From contig CBDFNN010000004.1 of the NCBI GenBank assembly GCA_965250215.1, forward strand, positions 496,001 through 560,000: DNA of 64,000 nucleotides. Direction: 5' to 3'. The notes beneath the pieces are model-generated. The model did no database searches, was not told the DNA's origin, and saw only the letters and a list, made by a program, of their open reading frames with translations. Below, piece by piece: positions 35,016-44,063 of this stretch. This DNA is from CBDFNN01 sp965250215. GTDB lineage: Bacteria > Bacteroidota > Rhodothermia > Rhodothermales > DATKEJ01. The translations under genes and the position numbers were made by a program. The first letter of the stretch is position 1; every line of letters starts with the position of its first letter.

Positions 35016-35972
35016 CTAGATTTTCAAGTCACTCAACTTGCTAGAAACTCGATATAGCCTAGCAAAAAAGCCGAATTGAACGGCTCTCAAATTTCTACTA
35101 AAGCGCAGATTATAATAATCCGGTCCAAAATGGAGCTCGGTGAACAAGCCGAGGTCAGTCCATCCGAAGAGATCATGTTCGTAGCGGACATTAAAAGTCC
35201 ATCTATCAATAGCGTCTCTCTTACTACCGTCGATGTTGGTGTACTCATCTAAAATGACCTCTGCCTTCGCCCGTAGATAGGAGTTTCCTTTATCTCCAGC
35301 CCAAACAATTTCAGCTCCAGCTCGAATAAAACCGTAGTGATCCTCGAGATCTATTTCTCTGTTGATATCAGGAAACCATTGAGCATAAATTCGGGTCTGG
35401 GAATAGAGACTGGTCAAGAAATGAATAGAGGGTTCAATCTTGTTGGCGGAGAAATTGCCATCAATGAAATTAATGCTATTGTCTGGGTTGAGTAAATCGC
35501 CCGACTGTCCATTGGAATGATGTTCGAGTTGCAGGGAGAGAAAAGCCGACTTTAATACATCTGCGGGACCGGAAATGCAGGATTCGGGGTTGTCGCCGTG
35601 GAAGCACTCGTAACATCCACGCTGTATTCTATTGCTATACCAATACATGCGTAGGCTTGGCTTGTAACTCGGTGTTCTTACGGGATTCGATCTCGAATTC
35701 AGCATTCGAAGATTTATCGCGGGTGAAATTACAAGTGTCGTCGGGAAGAGGGGTAGTAAATTGATGTTAGGTGAAACGATATAGGGAACGACCTGCGCCT
35801 CAAAAAGCGTTTTCTCGTTGTTAACATATTTCCTTCCAAACCCAATGCGGGAGGCATCGAGATGATCTATCAGTGAATGCGCAAGAAATGGATTTTTGTC
35901 TGCGATTAGATTTACATCCTGACCAAAAAGAAAGGAGGGAGAGAGGAGAAAGAGAAGGAGTAAGACTTTCAT
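35016..35972 (-). CDS. Outer-membrane phospholipase A (OMPLA)-like beta-barrel protein
   Basis: A 318-residue protein with a signal peptide (MKVLLLLFLLSPSFLFGQ). The segment LQLEHHSNGQSGD matches the HxSNG signature of OMPLA (PldA), in which the His and Ser form the active site and a downstream Asn completes it; Asn residues follow at NPDNSINF. The flanking sequence alternates as in a 12-strand barrel (IYAQWFP, FIRAGAEIVWA, SYLRAKAEVILDE, FTELHFGPDYYN). If active it would hydrolyse phospholipids in the outer leaflet. Two Cys pairs (GCYECFHGDNPESCIS) form an unusual extracellular loop. A distant PagL-like alternative is less likely. It is adjacent to fdhD (13-base gap), for which no functional link is known. 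Confidence 0.7.
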   Translation of the reverse strand: MKVLLLLFLLSPSFLFGQDVNLIADKNPFLAHSLIDHLDASRIGFGRKYVNNEKTLFEAQVVPYIVSPNINLLPLFPTTLVISPAINLRMLNSRSNPVRTPSYKPSLRMYWYSNRIQRGCYECFHGDNPESCISGPADVLKSAFLSLQLEHHSNGQSGDLLNPDNSINFIDGNFSANKIEPSIHFLTSLYSQTRIYAQWFPDINREIDLEDHYGFIRAGAEIVWAGDKGNSYLRAKAEVILDEYTNIDGSKRDAIDRWTFNVRYEHDLFGWTDLGLFTELHFGPDYYNLRFSRNLRAVQFGFFARLYRVSSKLSDLKI

Positions 35973-36058
35973 TTTTGCACCTTTGGTCTGGACAAGGAAT
36001 GTAATAAATGAAAGATTCGTTCGAGCGAAAATCTTTAGCCGATAAAAGAGATTTAGCT

Positions 36059-36274
36059 CTAGCTGAGACGCTCGCTTAGCTTTTCCTCAATGGATTCGAG
36101 CCGAGAAATGGAAAGGTCTAAGCTAGCTTGATTCAATGGACCTTGGTACATGATAGCCAGAGTTCGACGAATGATATCGAGGCTATATTCCAGGTCTCTT
36201 TTGGTATTTGCGGCGAGCAGCTCCTTGTCCGGCTCTGCCTGCTTTCTTGTTGCTTTCATGAGATAGATATACAT
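36059..36274 (-). CDS. Small helical protein of unknown function
   Basis: A 71-residue protein; the start could also be the internal ATG (MKATRKQ) at 36259. The body is a pair of charged helices (ANTKRDLEYSLDIIRRTLAI, DLSISRLESIEEKLSERLS) with coiled-coil character. The sequence ending in a Leu-Ser-Glu-Arg pattern resembles small dimerising proteins, but no family was recognised. It is isolated between the OMPLA-like gene and the FG-GAP gene; codon bias looks normal. Confidence 0.5.
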   Translation of the reverse strand: MYIYLMKATRKQAEPDKELLAANTKRDLEYSLDIIRRTLAIMYQGPLNQASLDLSISRLESIEEKLSERLS

Positions 36275-36439
36275 GACAGACCTCGCTGGCTAGGAAGAAC
36301 TTAGTTAATCTAAAGGATATGTGCAAACATATGTGTTATCCCAACTAACAATCTAGCTTATGCAAATAATCCAATGCTGTGACCAATCGCCTTGCCTTTC
36401 TTGTGGAGGTGCCGACCGAGGGGAAATAGAGCCGATTGT

Positions 36440-38386
36440 TTACTCCTCGACTATGCTCAAGCTTTGCTTCGAAGCTATTGGACCATCGAGGACCTGCTTT
36501 TTTCCAGAGGGCCAAATGACCTCGATTTTGTCGACAACTTTCTGATCAGACAATCCTATATAAATGGGTTGAATGCCGTGCGCTAGGTAGCCGGTAACGC
36601 CATCGTGAATCTTGTGATAGGAATTATCACCTGCGAAGACAATTACCTTTGCTCCAAGTCCATTTCTGTTGCTGGTCTTACCTTCCAGATTGATTTTCAG
36701 ATAATTCAGATCTGAGTTTTTTTCCGATAGATTACTAATGAGGACCATGGGCTCGGAGTTGTAATCGCTCGTGACGATGTCCAAGTCTCCATCATTGTCT
36801 AGATCGAAAATTACTGACGCCCTGGAGCCCAAGGCAGCCCAAACGTCATAGAGTTTGTCCCCTCCGTATTCTTCGCAAACTCCGTGTGTTTTGTTTTCCT
36901 CTAGACAATCAATTTCAAACCACAACTTGGCCGTTTTCTTGTCTCTTCTCGGTTCGATGCCGAGGATGTATTCGCTGTCGTGGAAACGCTCTCCCTGATT
37001 GTTAAGCAATAAGGAGTTCACCGCATATCGAAATGGAAAGTTCATACTGCCAGTGACAAAAATATCTTCAAATCCATCGGCATTGACATCTCCGGTCGTC
37101 AGTCCCCATGGCCAATAGGTCTCGAGATTTAATTCGTCAGAGCGTTCTTTATAACTCCCGTCCGGCTGTTTTTCGAAAAATGCATTCCCGTTAATATGTC
37201 TTCCTCCAGATCGCATATGTGACTCTGGAGGAGTTAGTTCATTTGTCGGTTTAATTTTTTCTTCGACCGCATCGATGTATTCATTTGGCTGCCACATATC
37301 GGAGTGCATGTCAGAGATGAACATGTCGAAGAGACCGTCATTGTTGTGGTCAAAAACTTTGGCGCTCATCGAGCCCCAGGGGGTATTGGGAAAGTACTCG
37401 ACAGACTTTTTCTCGAAGGCTTCGCCACCTTGATTTTCGTAGTAGCTGTCATTGCCCTGCATGTTGAAAACGTAGAGATCGGGCCATCCATCGTCATTTC
37501 CGTCAATAGGGCTTGCGTCTCCTGTCCAAGTCTCGTCCTCGAGTCCCAATACACTCGAAACCCCAATGAATCGATTTTCTCCAAGGTTTTTGTAGAGGAT
37601 ACTTTTCTCTGTTCTTTCGGGCATCAGATGTCCAGAAAAAGCTTTGTCAACTCCGGGATAATAGGAGTAGCCTTCAGACAAATCATCCAGGCGAGTTATT
37701 CCAATGATCGGTGCTTTTTCCTCCTCGGTGTACTTACCGACGTTGCTTAGAAATAGGTCCAAGAGTCCATCCCTGTTATAGTCAAAAAATACAGCTCCCG
37801 AGGAGTGGCCAACATAACCTAGACTTGCCTGCGTCGTAATGTCTTTGAAATTACCTTCTCCGTCATTCTCGAATAGCTTGTTGCCAAATTTGACGGTGCT
37901 TACAAATAGGTCTTGATCTCCGTCATTATCCGTATCGGCGAAAGAAGCAGAAACGCTGATTTCTTTTCCCATGGCGAGACCTCCCTTTGTAATGTCCTCA
38001 AAAGTACCATCGCCCTTGTTTCGCCATAATTGATTTGAACCGACTTGGTTGACAAAGTAGAGATCATGAAATCCATCTCCATCCACGTCGGCTATTGCGA
38101 GCCCATTTCCGTGGTCATAGTGAACCCCCTTAAAATCGATTCCGCTATTGTCGACCATTTTGTGCTTGAACGATATTTCGCTTTCTAAGAGTTTATCGGT
38201 GAAGGCAAAGTCGTGAAAGACTTTAAGTTCATTCTTTGTCGAGAGCTGAGCGGTCCGTCGTTCTTCGACCCATCCTGGATTCAGAATTTCATCACTTGGC
38301 ATAGCGATTTTTTCTGGTGCAGGATTAGTCTTGCAGGCAAAGAAACTTAGTCCTAGAAATAATACAGTCCAATTGGGGCGCAGCAA
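36440..38386 (-). CDS. FG-GAP/VCBS repeat lipoprotein with ASPIC/UnbV domain
   Basis: A 648-residue protein. The signal sequence ends in lipobox SFFAC (Cys18). Repeats of integrin-like FG-GAP type dominate: GNGLAIADVDGDGFHDLYFV, ASFADTDNDGDQDLFVSTV, VFFDYNRDGLLDLFLSN, KVFDHNNDGLFDMFISDMHS and IFDLDNDGDLDIVTSDYNS, all with Ca-binding DxDxDG loops. The C-terminus is the ASPIC/UnbV domain (NGLGAKVIVFAG, VDKIEVIWPSGKKQVLD). This family (CRTAC1-like) is common in Bacteroidota-type genomes and is anchored in the outer membrane or periplasm; the propeller probably binds protein or glycan. A standalone gene with no obvious partner. Confidence 0.92.
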   Translation of the reverse strand: MLRPNWTVLFLGLSFFACKTNPAPEKIAMPSDEILNPGWVEERRTAQLSTKNELKVFHDFAFTDKLLESEISFKHKMVDNSGIDFKGVHYDHGNGLAIADVDGDGFHDLYFVNQVGSNQLWRNKGDGTFEDITKGGLAMGKEISVSASFADTDNDGDQDLFVSTVKFGNKLFENDGEGNFKDITTQASLGYVGHSSGAVFFDYNRDGLLDLFLSNVGKYTEEEKAPIIGITRLDDLSEGYSYYPGVDKAFSGHLMPERTEKSILYKNLGENRFIGVSSVLGLEDETWTGDASPIDGNDDGWPDLYVFNMQGNDSYYENQGGEAFEKKSVEYFPNTPWGSMSAKVFDHNNDGLFDMFISDMHSDMWQPNEYIDAVEEKIKPTNELTPPESHMRSGGRHINGNAFFEKQPDGSYKERSDELNLETYWPWGLTTGDVNADGFEDIFVTGSMNFPFRYAVNSLLLNNQGERFHDSEYILGIEPRRDKKTAKLWFEIDCLEENKTHGVCEEYGGDKLYDVWAALGSRASVIFDLDNDGDLDIVTSDYNSEPMVLISNLSEKNSDLNYLKINLEGKTSNRNGLGAKVIVFAGDNSYHKIHDGVTGYLAHGIQPIYIGLSDQKVVDKIEVIWPSGKKQVLDGPIASKQSLSIVEE

Positions 38387-38590
38387 TGAATCTGGGGTTA
38401 GGTGTTTCTTTTATATGCCTAGCTTAAGGTCTCGGTTCTTGGATCTGGAATCGAAATTCGTGAATAGCTATACTTTTCCAGATCTGAATCTGGAGATTCG
38501 TTCATCAATCATTAAGCTATGCCAAGTAATCCACAACTATGTCTTGGAAAACGCAGCTTTGTCAGGGACTGCTTAAGATCGGGAAATGCT

Positions 38591-39016
38591 TCAGAGTAGT
38601 TTGTCTTCGAAGGGGTAAAGACCAATAATCTCGTCGTCTCCATGATCTTTTGAAAGAGGAAACTGGAGAGTTATCCGTTTTGCTTTTGGATTAATTCGCT
38701 TGACTCGGCTTATTTCGGCGTTACGACCTTTGGTGGTCCCATCTGAGGAAAGGACAGCCACGGCATATTCACCAGCCAGAATATTCTTCCCTATATCATT
38801 TGAATAGATAACTATTGATCCTTTTCTCAGAATCGACGTGACTCTCCCATAAATGGGTGGCGCATCTGGATCAAAGACCCGCGCCGAATGAGTCTTACTC
38901 AGAGTTCTGCGTAAAAATTTATCGAGATCGTTTGCGTAGCCGGTACGCTCTTTTCTTACTCGTTTTTGCGATGGAGACAGGGGTTTTTCACCCGTCAACA
39001 TTCTTATTATTCCCAT
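38591..39016 (-). CDS. Small protein of unknown function with beta-barrel-like core
   Basis: A 141-residue protein. A basic N-terminal region (SPSQKRVRKERTGYANDLDK) precedes a domain with strands PPIYGRVTSILRKGSIVIYS, EYAVAVLSSDGTTKGRNAEI and KRITLQFPLSKDHG. The layout (RVT..RKGSIVIYSND) is reminiscent of small OB/SH3-like beta barrels, but no family can be named. There is no signal peptide. It is transcribed in the same direction as the PQQ-propeller gene upstream, but 123 bases separate them. Confidence 0.5.
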   Translation of the reverse strand: MGIIRMLTGEKPLSPSQKRVRKERTGYANDLDKFLRRTLSKTHSARVFDPDAPPIYGRVTSILRKGSIVIYSNDIGKNILAGEYAVAVLSSDGTTKGRNAEISRVKRINPKAKRITLQFPLSKDHGDDEIIGLYPFEDKLL

Positions 39017-39138
39017 TGATAGTTGAGGTTATCGTCTGGGCAGTAATTGCCTCTAGTTAGCTAGGTCTATAAGATATATAGTATTTGGGTAAAATACTAT
39101 GTGAATTCGTGCCTTTCCAGTAATGCATCGATGGACTT

Positions 39139-40302
39139 TTATTCGAAGGTCATTCCGTAGACTCGGTGGCATCCTACGTTGATTATGATATCGCCAGCGG
39201 CTTTGGGTGTTGAGAAGAAGCAAGCAGGATTGAATTTCGAGGGAGGGGAGCCAGCCCATCGGATTCTGCCGGTATTTGCATCGACCGCGTAGAAAGGTCC
39301 GTTGATGAAGAAGAGATCGTCGCCTCGCTTTTCGAACTGGCTTAAGAACCACAGATTGGTCTCGATTTTCCAGTGGCGATTGCCTGTTGCCGGATCGAGA
39401 GAGAATACCGTTCCCTGTCCAGTTCCTGCGTAGAGGGTGTCTCCAATGACCACCGGTGGTACATCCAAGTCATCTCCTAGTCGAGGGTCGACTTGTGGAT
39501 TTCCTTCTCCTTTCATTTCGTGACGCCAAATCAATTCACCTGTGAATCGATTTCGACCATCTAAGAATCGCCCCACGCCAAATATCACGATGTCCTTCCA
39601 GACAACTGCGCCTACAGTTTTCATGTCCTTGTAGTAGCTCTTCCCATCTACATCTACATAGCTTTCCGCAGGATAGTAGATTTCCCAGAGCACACTTCCG
39701 TCACTCGAATTAATGCAGTAGACGATTGAAGAGCTGCGGTCTGAAGCAAGATACCAGTTACCCGAGCAGATCATGTTATCATCTGTGAGCGCAACGGTCT
39801 GTGTTCGGCCGACGATATCAGTTTGTTCAGAAACTGGTGTTTCAAAAAAGCGCCTGCTTCCGTCAGATTTTTCAATTAAGTAGATACCAAACTTATTTGC
39901 GCAAGCAATCTGACCTTGATTGGAGCTTGGGTTGGAGAGAGAGGCAGCCTGCGATATATATTTCATCCATTTGGTGGAACCGTCAGATTTGTTGACTGCC
40001 AATATTTTTGCACAGTTCGTCAAGTAAATCGTGGTGTCGTCATCAAATATATATTGATTCACCTCAAACTGAGTTGGTGTTGTCCACAGTCTCCTACCAT
40101 CAGTGGTGCGAGCTGCAGCCAAGCTGTCCTTGATGGAAAAGTAAAAGGATTCGCCGTCCATAAGAGGTTGTGTGTGTCTTCCTTCCTCGGTGGGGAAACT
40201 CCAAGACAATTCTGCGACGTAGTTCTTTTCAGGCGCACGTGGTGTTCCTACACCATCGCAACTGTAAAAAAGAAGCAGTAAGACAGCAACACATCCTCTC
40301 AT
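39139..40302 (-). CDS. PQQ-like beta-propeller repeat lipoprotein
   Basis: A 387-residue protein. The start at 40302 places a lipobox (LFYSC, Cys15) correctly; an ATG ten codons earlier would overlap the upstream gene. Propeller blades of the PQQ type are visible: LAAARTTDGRRLWTTPTQ, ILAVNKSDGSTKWMKY, VYCINSSDGSVLWEIYYP, NRFTGELIWRHEMKGEG, FSLDPATGNRHWKIETN and YAVDANTGRIRWAGSPP. The repeat TGxxxW is typical, as in BamB and related scaffolds, but there is no sign of PQQ ligands, so a structural role is more likely. The gene follows the hydrolase gene by 10 bases and is probably co-transcribed. Confidence 0.85.
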   Translation of the reverse strand: MRGCVAVLLLLFYSCDGVGTPRAPEKNYVAELSWSFPTEEGRHTQPLMDGESFYFSIKDSLAAARTTDGRRLWTTPTQFEVNQYIFDDDTTIYLTNCAKILAVNKSDGSTKWMKYISQAASLSNPSSNQGQIACANKFGIYLIEKSDGSRRFFETPVSEQTDIVGRTQTVALTDDNMICSGNWYLASDRSSSIVYCINSSDGSVLWEIYYPAESYVDVDGKSYYKDMKTVGAVVWKDIVIFGVGRFLDGRNRFTGELIWRHEMKGEGNPQVDPRLGDDLDVPPVVIGDTLYAGTGQGTVFSLDPATGNRHWKIETNLWFLSQFEKRGDDLFFINGPFYAVDANTGRIRWAGSPPSKFNPACFFSTPKAAGDIIINVGCHRVYGMTFE

Positions 40303-40312
40303 GACAGTTCGA

Positions 40313-41497
40313 CTAGTTAGTTGATGGATCAAGTTCTAATTCTTCAAGGGCATAAATTATGGCTAGTCTGGCACTTACCGTAGACCTCTGCTCCCAATGA
40401 TTCGTGTGCTCTACATGGCGATTTTGCCTGAATCCATTAAAGCGAGGGTATTGACTAGAAACAGGAACGATGCCATCATCAGGCACTTGACGCGTGTAGA
40501 AATTGGCCGATTCGCCCAAAGCTATCCTACTCCAGTCCTCTTGAATCTTTCTTTGGAGGTGGTAGCCGCCTCCACTAAATGAATTGGCTATGCGATGCCA
40601 AGGCAGTATTTTTTCGCAGGCGTCATAGTAGCCATTGTAGCAAGCTCTCCTGAAAAACTCGGAGTTTTCATAGGCAAAACCGGCGAGACCAAAGTAAGTG
40701 GTAGCCCAATAATCCATGGCTTGCGCTCCCCATCCATCTTCCGCTTGCCCACCCCAGAAATAGGACTGCGCCAGACGAGCAGGAGCATTCCAATCTTCTG
40801 TTGCCCAAAGAAACCATGTCTTGTTAGCTCCGGGGAATGTGAATTGCGGCTCTACGTTTAATACGTCTAGGTAGTCGCTATCCTCTCTCAAATCCATAAG
40901 CTGTCTGTGATGAGAGCTCGTATAGAAGTAGGACACGGCATCCAGGAAACTCCAGTGAATCGTGTTGAATTCTTGTCCGAAATTCGTATAGCTTCTTTCT
41001 AGGATCGTGAGAAGGTGTGGATCGATATCGAAGATATTCAGCATCTGGTGCCATGGTGAAAAGACCGAACTGGTCCATCTGTTGAACATCCCAGCTGCTT
41101 CTGAAGCAGTTAGTTGGGCAAGCTCAGTTCCTTTGTGTGGAGTTCCGATCATGACCAGTCCTTCCATCGGCAATCCTCTCCGAGCATATTCCCTTGCCAA
41201 AAGTCCTCCCTGACTGTGCGCCACTACATAGGAGCCACTTTCGATTGGTCGATATCTGGAATTGCCAGCGATGTCTTTCAATCGGGGACTAGAAGCTGAG
41301 CCATTCGGATAATCTCTCTTAAAGGATTGATATTTGAAATGTCCTTTTAGATAGTTGTCCAAACCATCGAAAGAGCTACCGCTGCTGTTGATACCATGGA
41401 CGAAAGACACCTTGTCACCGTCAGGAACGTAGCTGTCTTGAGATTGAACTTCTTGCGCTAGAAAGAGGGCAAGAAATAGGTATATAATTATTTTCAT
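40313..41497 (-). CDS. Exported alpha/beta hydrolase (lipase-like)
   Basis: A 394-residue protein with a signal peptide (MKIIIYLFLALFLAQEVQSQ). It begins with VSFVHGINSSGSSFDGLDNY, the HG oxyanion loop, and then YVVAHSQGGLLAREYARRG, which places the nucleophile Ser95 in AHSQG, a variant of GxSxG. A GTPHKGTELAQL block follows, typical of Lip/LipA-type and PGAP1-like esterases. Catalytic Asp and His are likely in VPDDGIVP (Asp) and VEHTNHWEQR (His) near the C-terminus. It is probably a secreted esterase or lipase. It forms a unit with the PQQ lipoprotein downstream and the lipoprotein upstream (13-base gap), so three genes may be transcribed together. Confidence 0.85.
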   Translation of the reverse strand: MKIIIYLFLALFLAQEVQSQDSYVPDGDKVSFVHGINSSGSSFDGLDNYLKGHFKYQSFKRDYPNGSASSPRLKDIAGNSRYRPIESGSYVVAHSQGGLLAREYARRGLPMEGLVMIGTPHKGTELAQLTASEAAGMFNRWTSSVFSPWHQMLNIFDIDPHLLTILERSYTNFGQEFNTIHWSFLDAVSYFYTSSHHRQLMDLREDSDYLDVLNVEPQFTFPGANKTWFLWATEDWNAPARLAQSYFWGGQAEDGWGAQAMDYWATTYFGLAGFAYENSEFFRRACYNGYYDACEKILPWHRIANSFSGGGYHLQRKIQEDWSRIALGESANFYTRQVPDDGIVPVSSQYPRFNGFRQNRHVEHTNHWEQRSTVSARLAIIYALEELELDPSTN

Positions 41498-41509
41498 TGT
41501 TGGTCCTCG

Positions 41510-42223
41510 CTATTTCCAGGGTGAAGGTTCGATAGGTCTCTTTGAGTCCTGTCCGTCGTAGTGATAGCTATGATGGATCTGTCCATCTTGTGCGTCTATC
41601 GATGAAGTCGATACAAGCTTTCCATCCAAATAGGTGTTCATTGAAATCGGCATCCTTTTCTGGCTATCAAGAACTAAGTTCGTCACTACGGTTTTTCCGT
41701 CTTTATTGAGGAAGGACCGACTCAGCTCCAGATTCCCATCGGGAAGCTCTTTAACCTGGGCCCCTTTACTAGATATTAGTTTTTTCTTCCATTCTTGCGA
41801 CGACACGGGCTGCATTTTTTCGACCCGCGCTCTCAGCTCTTCCGTTCGCTCTTTCATCGTCGACAGAAGATCTTGTTCACTAGCCATGACCTGCAGTGTT
41901 GTTGAAAGACCTGCTTGATCGGATTTCAGTTCTTGTCCATTGAAAGAAATTGACGAGGCTGTCTCGCTTGACGAAATAGTCGCATCTAACTTGAATCCGT
42001 CACCACTTTGAAGCTCCAGATTACTTTCCATCTGAAGGGGATAAACAGTCGGTTTAAATCCAGTTTTCTCCGGAAAGGTTGTGGTTAGGGTCCCGGAAAT
42101 TCCTTCGCTAGATCCTTTCAAGAAAGTGGTTTCGTCGATTGCGGAGAGAGGTCCATCACTACAAGCGAGCAGACCTGTCATCGCCACCAGGCCGAGGGTC
42201 AGCCATAGGGTTTTTCGTTTCAT
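41510..42223 (-). CDS. Lipoprotein of unknown function
   Basis: A 237-residue lipoprotein with signal MKRKTLWLTLGLVAMTGLLA ending in lipobox LLAC (Cys21). The mature part is mostly beta and rich in Ser/Thr (GISGTLTTTFPEKTGFKPTV, GDGFKLDATISSSETASSIS), with a charged helix (DLLSTMKERTEELRARVEKM) in the middle and strand-like repeats towards the end (TNLVLDSQKRMPISMNTYLD). No family was recognised. It precedes the alpha/beta hydrolase gene with a 12-base gap, which suggests a shared transcript and a periplasmic or outer-membrane role alongside that hydrolase. Confidence 0.75.
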   Translation of the reverse strand: MKRKTLWLTLGLVAMTGLLACSDGPLSAIDETTFLKGSSEGISGTLTTTFPEKTGFKPTVYPLQMESNLELQSGDGFKLDATISSSETASSISFNGQELKSDQAGLSTTLQVMASEQDLLSTMKERTEELRARVEKMQPVSSQEWKKKLISSKGAQVKELPDGNLELSRSFLNKDGKTVVTNLVLDSQKRMPISMNTYLDGKLVSTSSIDAQDGQIHHSYHYDGQDSKRPIEPSPWK

Positions 42224-42305
42224 TACAATACATGTTTTATTGAATCTCGGCGATCATTTTGACCGCCCTTCAAACATGCATTGGCGAAGCGACGTCGCTT
42301 TGCGA

Positions 42306-42392
42306 CATCCTAGTTAAGAGTTTCGAGTTACGAGTGTAGAGTTAGTTGGCAGTCCCGCGATTACCCATCACCCACCACCCATCACCTCTTCA
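42306..42392. repeat. Low-complexity repeats next to the tnaA stop codon
   Basis: Two tracts: GAGTT/GAGTTACGAG-type words (42316-42345) and CCCATCACCCACC-type words (42364-42385). The second runs into the stop codon of the tryptophanase gene. Confidence 0.65.
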
Positions 42393-43746
42393 GGAACTTA
42401 CACGTGAAATGCCGAAGACTCTCCGGCTCCCAAACGATCTCATATCCACTAAGCTGCTTCTTCGTCTCCACCAACTCCTCGAAGCATTCGATGACATAGT
42501 CGATATGACTTTGAGTGTAGACACGTCTTGGCATCGCCAGCCGAACTAGATCCATTGGGGGCGCCTTCTCCGATCCATCCGGCTGCCGGCCAAACATTAC
42601 CGAACCGATCTCCACAGTTCGAATCCCTCCAATCTCATAAAGGGCCACACCCAGCGACTGACCCGGATAATCCAGGGGCGCGATGTGCGGTAGAAAGGAA
42701 CGTGCATCTACATAGACGGCATGACCGCCAACGGGCAAGACAATCGGCACGCCCAATTTTGTCAAGCCATCTCCTAAGTACTGCATAGAGGCAATTCGAT
42801 ACTGTAAATAATCCTCATCGATTATCTCAGTGAGACCGATAGCAATCGCCTCCAAATCTCGACCAGCCAATCCGCCATAGGTCGGGAATCCTTCTGTTAG
42901 GATGAGAAGGTTTCTTGCTTTCGATGCGAGACCTTTGTCGTTCAATGCCAGCCATCCACCGATATTGACAAAGGCATCCTTTTTTGCGCTCATCGTGGCT
43001 CCATCTGCGAAAGAGAATATCTTTTGCACGATCTTTTTGATCGACCAATCTGCGTAGCCCTCTTCACGCAACTTGATGAAGTAAGCATTCTCCGCAAATC
43101 GACAGGCATCGATAATCAGGGCCTTATCAAACTTTTCGCAAACTGCTTTGACTCCTTCGATATTCTTCAAGGACACCGGTTGGCCGCCGCCTGAATTATT
43201 GGTTATGGTCAGCATGACTAAAGGAACTCGGTCTGCATTTTCCTGCAGAAGATTCTCCAGTGCCTCTAGATCCATATTCCCTTTGAAGGGATGAATCAGA
43301 GATGGGTCTCTACCCTCCTCAATCACGAGATCTCTTGCCTCGGCAAGACTGGATTCAACGTTCGCTCTCGTTGTATCGAAGTGTGTATTGCTAGGGATAA
43401 TCTTGCCTTCGCCACCTACTAAAGAGAAAAGTATTTTCTCGGCAGCTCTCCCTTGATGGGTGGGAATAATGTGATCGAAAGGCATAAGCTCTTGCACCGC
43501 ATCTTTGAACCTAAAGTATGAAGGCGAACCGGCATAGCTCTCGTCGCCTCTAGCGATTCCCGCCCATTGATTCGCGCTCATGGCGCCGGTCCCAGAATCT
43601 GTCAGAAGATCGATGAGAACATCGTCCGACTTGAGTGTGAACAAATTGTAATCGGCGTCCTTTATGTTCTGCTGTCTTTCTTCGCGGGTACTTAGGCGAA
43701 TGGGTTCTACGGACTTGATTCGAAAGGGCTCGATTATAGTCTTCAT
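42382..43746 (-). CDS. tnaA: Tryptophanase (beta-eliminating lyase)
   Basis: A 454-residue PLP enzyme. TMSAKKDAFVNIGG contains the Schiff-base lysine (Lys255/Lys256), and IIDACRFAENAYF and GGHAVYVDARSFLPHI are family blocks. To separate tryptophanase from tyrosine phenol-lyase, the site of the phenol-lyase Arg (ERG) reads VEIGS here, as in tryptophanases, so the reaction is probably Trp to indole, pyruvate and ammonia. Some neighbouring residues are phenol-lyase-like, so the assignment is likely but not certain. The gene stands alone; I looked for a TnaC-like leader peptide upstream and found none. Indole could serve as a signal or be an end product. Confidence 0.88.
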   Translation of the reverse strand: MKTIIEPFRIKSVEPIRLSTREERQQNIKDADYNLFTLKSDDVLIDLLTDSGTGAMSANQWAGIARGDESYAGSPSYFRFKDAVQELMPFDHIIPTHQGRAAEKILFSLVGGEGKIIPSNTHFDTTRANVESSLAEARDLVIEEGRDPSLIHPFKGNMDLEALENLLQENADRVPLVMLTITNNSGGGQPVSLKNIEGVKAVCEKFDKALIIDACRFAENAYFIKLREEGYADWSIKKIVQKIFSFADGATMSAKKDAFVNIGGWLALNDKGLASKARNLLILTEGFPTYGGLAGRDLEAIAIGLTEIIDEDYLQYRIASMQYLGDGLTKLGVPIVLPVGGHAVYVDARSFLPHIAPLDYPGQSLGVALYEIGGIRTVEIGSVMFGRQPDGSEKAPPMDLVRLAMPRRVYTQSHIDYVIECFEELVETKKQLSGYEIVWEPESLRHFTCKFLKR

Positions 43747-44063
43747 ACTGGGAATTGACTGACTGATATACTCTCTAACTAGCTCATTTGCTGATAGCCG
43801 ACTAGAAAAGATTAGAGTTTGAATTGATTAATGGCGTTGTGAGAGATCCCCACGTTTCAGTCGCTCTTTTGTTTAGAGTAGAGGACGCAGATTTCAAGCT
43901 GGGCCCACTCGAGGCTTTGATAATTAGAATATGATTCCGTTAAGCACACCTCCCACAACTCACCACGGTTAACTGTTTTGTTTTTAGTATTTTCCGATAG
44001 CAACTATTCCTAAACATCCGTCAACAAGCCTTCACCGCTAAGAGACAATACCTTATCAGAAAA
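43747..44063. other. Intergenic region, nothing recognised
   Basis: A 317-base gap between divergent tnaA and the mscS-like gene. No leader ORF with Trp codons, hairpin-plus-T-run or repeat was recognised. Promoters for both genes must lie here. Confidence 0.5.

Noticed and set aside
36360..36586. Small plus-strand open frames near 36.4 kb
   Set aside because: They lie antisense to the 3' end of the UnbV gene and show no independent features.
43747..44063. Search for a TnaC-type leader upstream of tnaA
   Set aside because: No short frame with Trp codons was found in the leader region.
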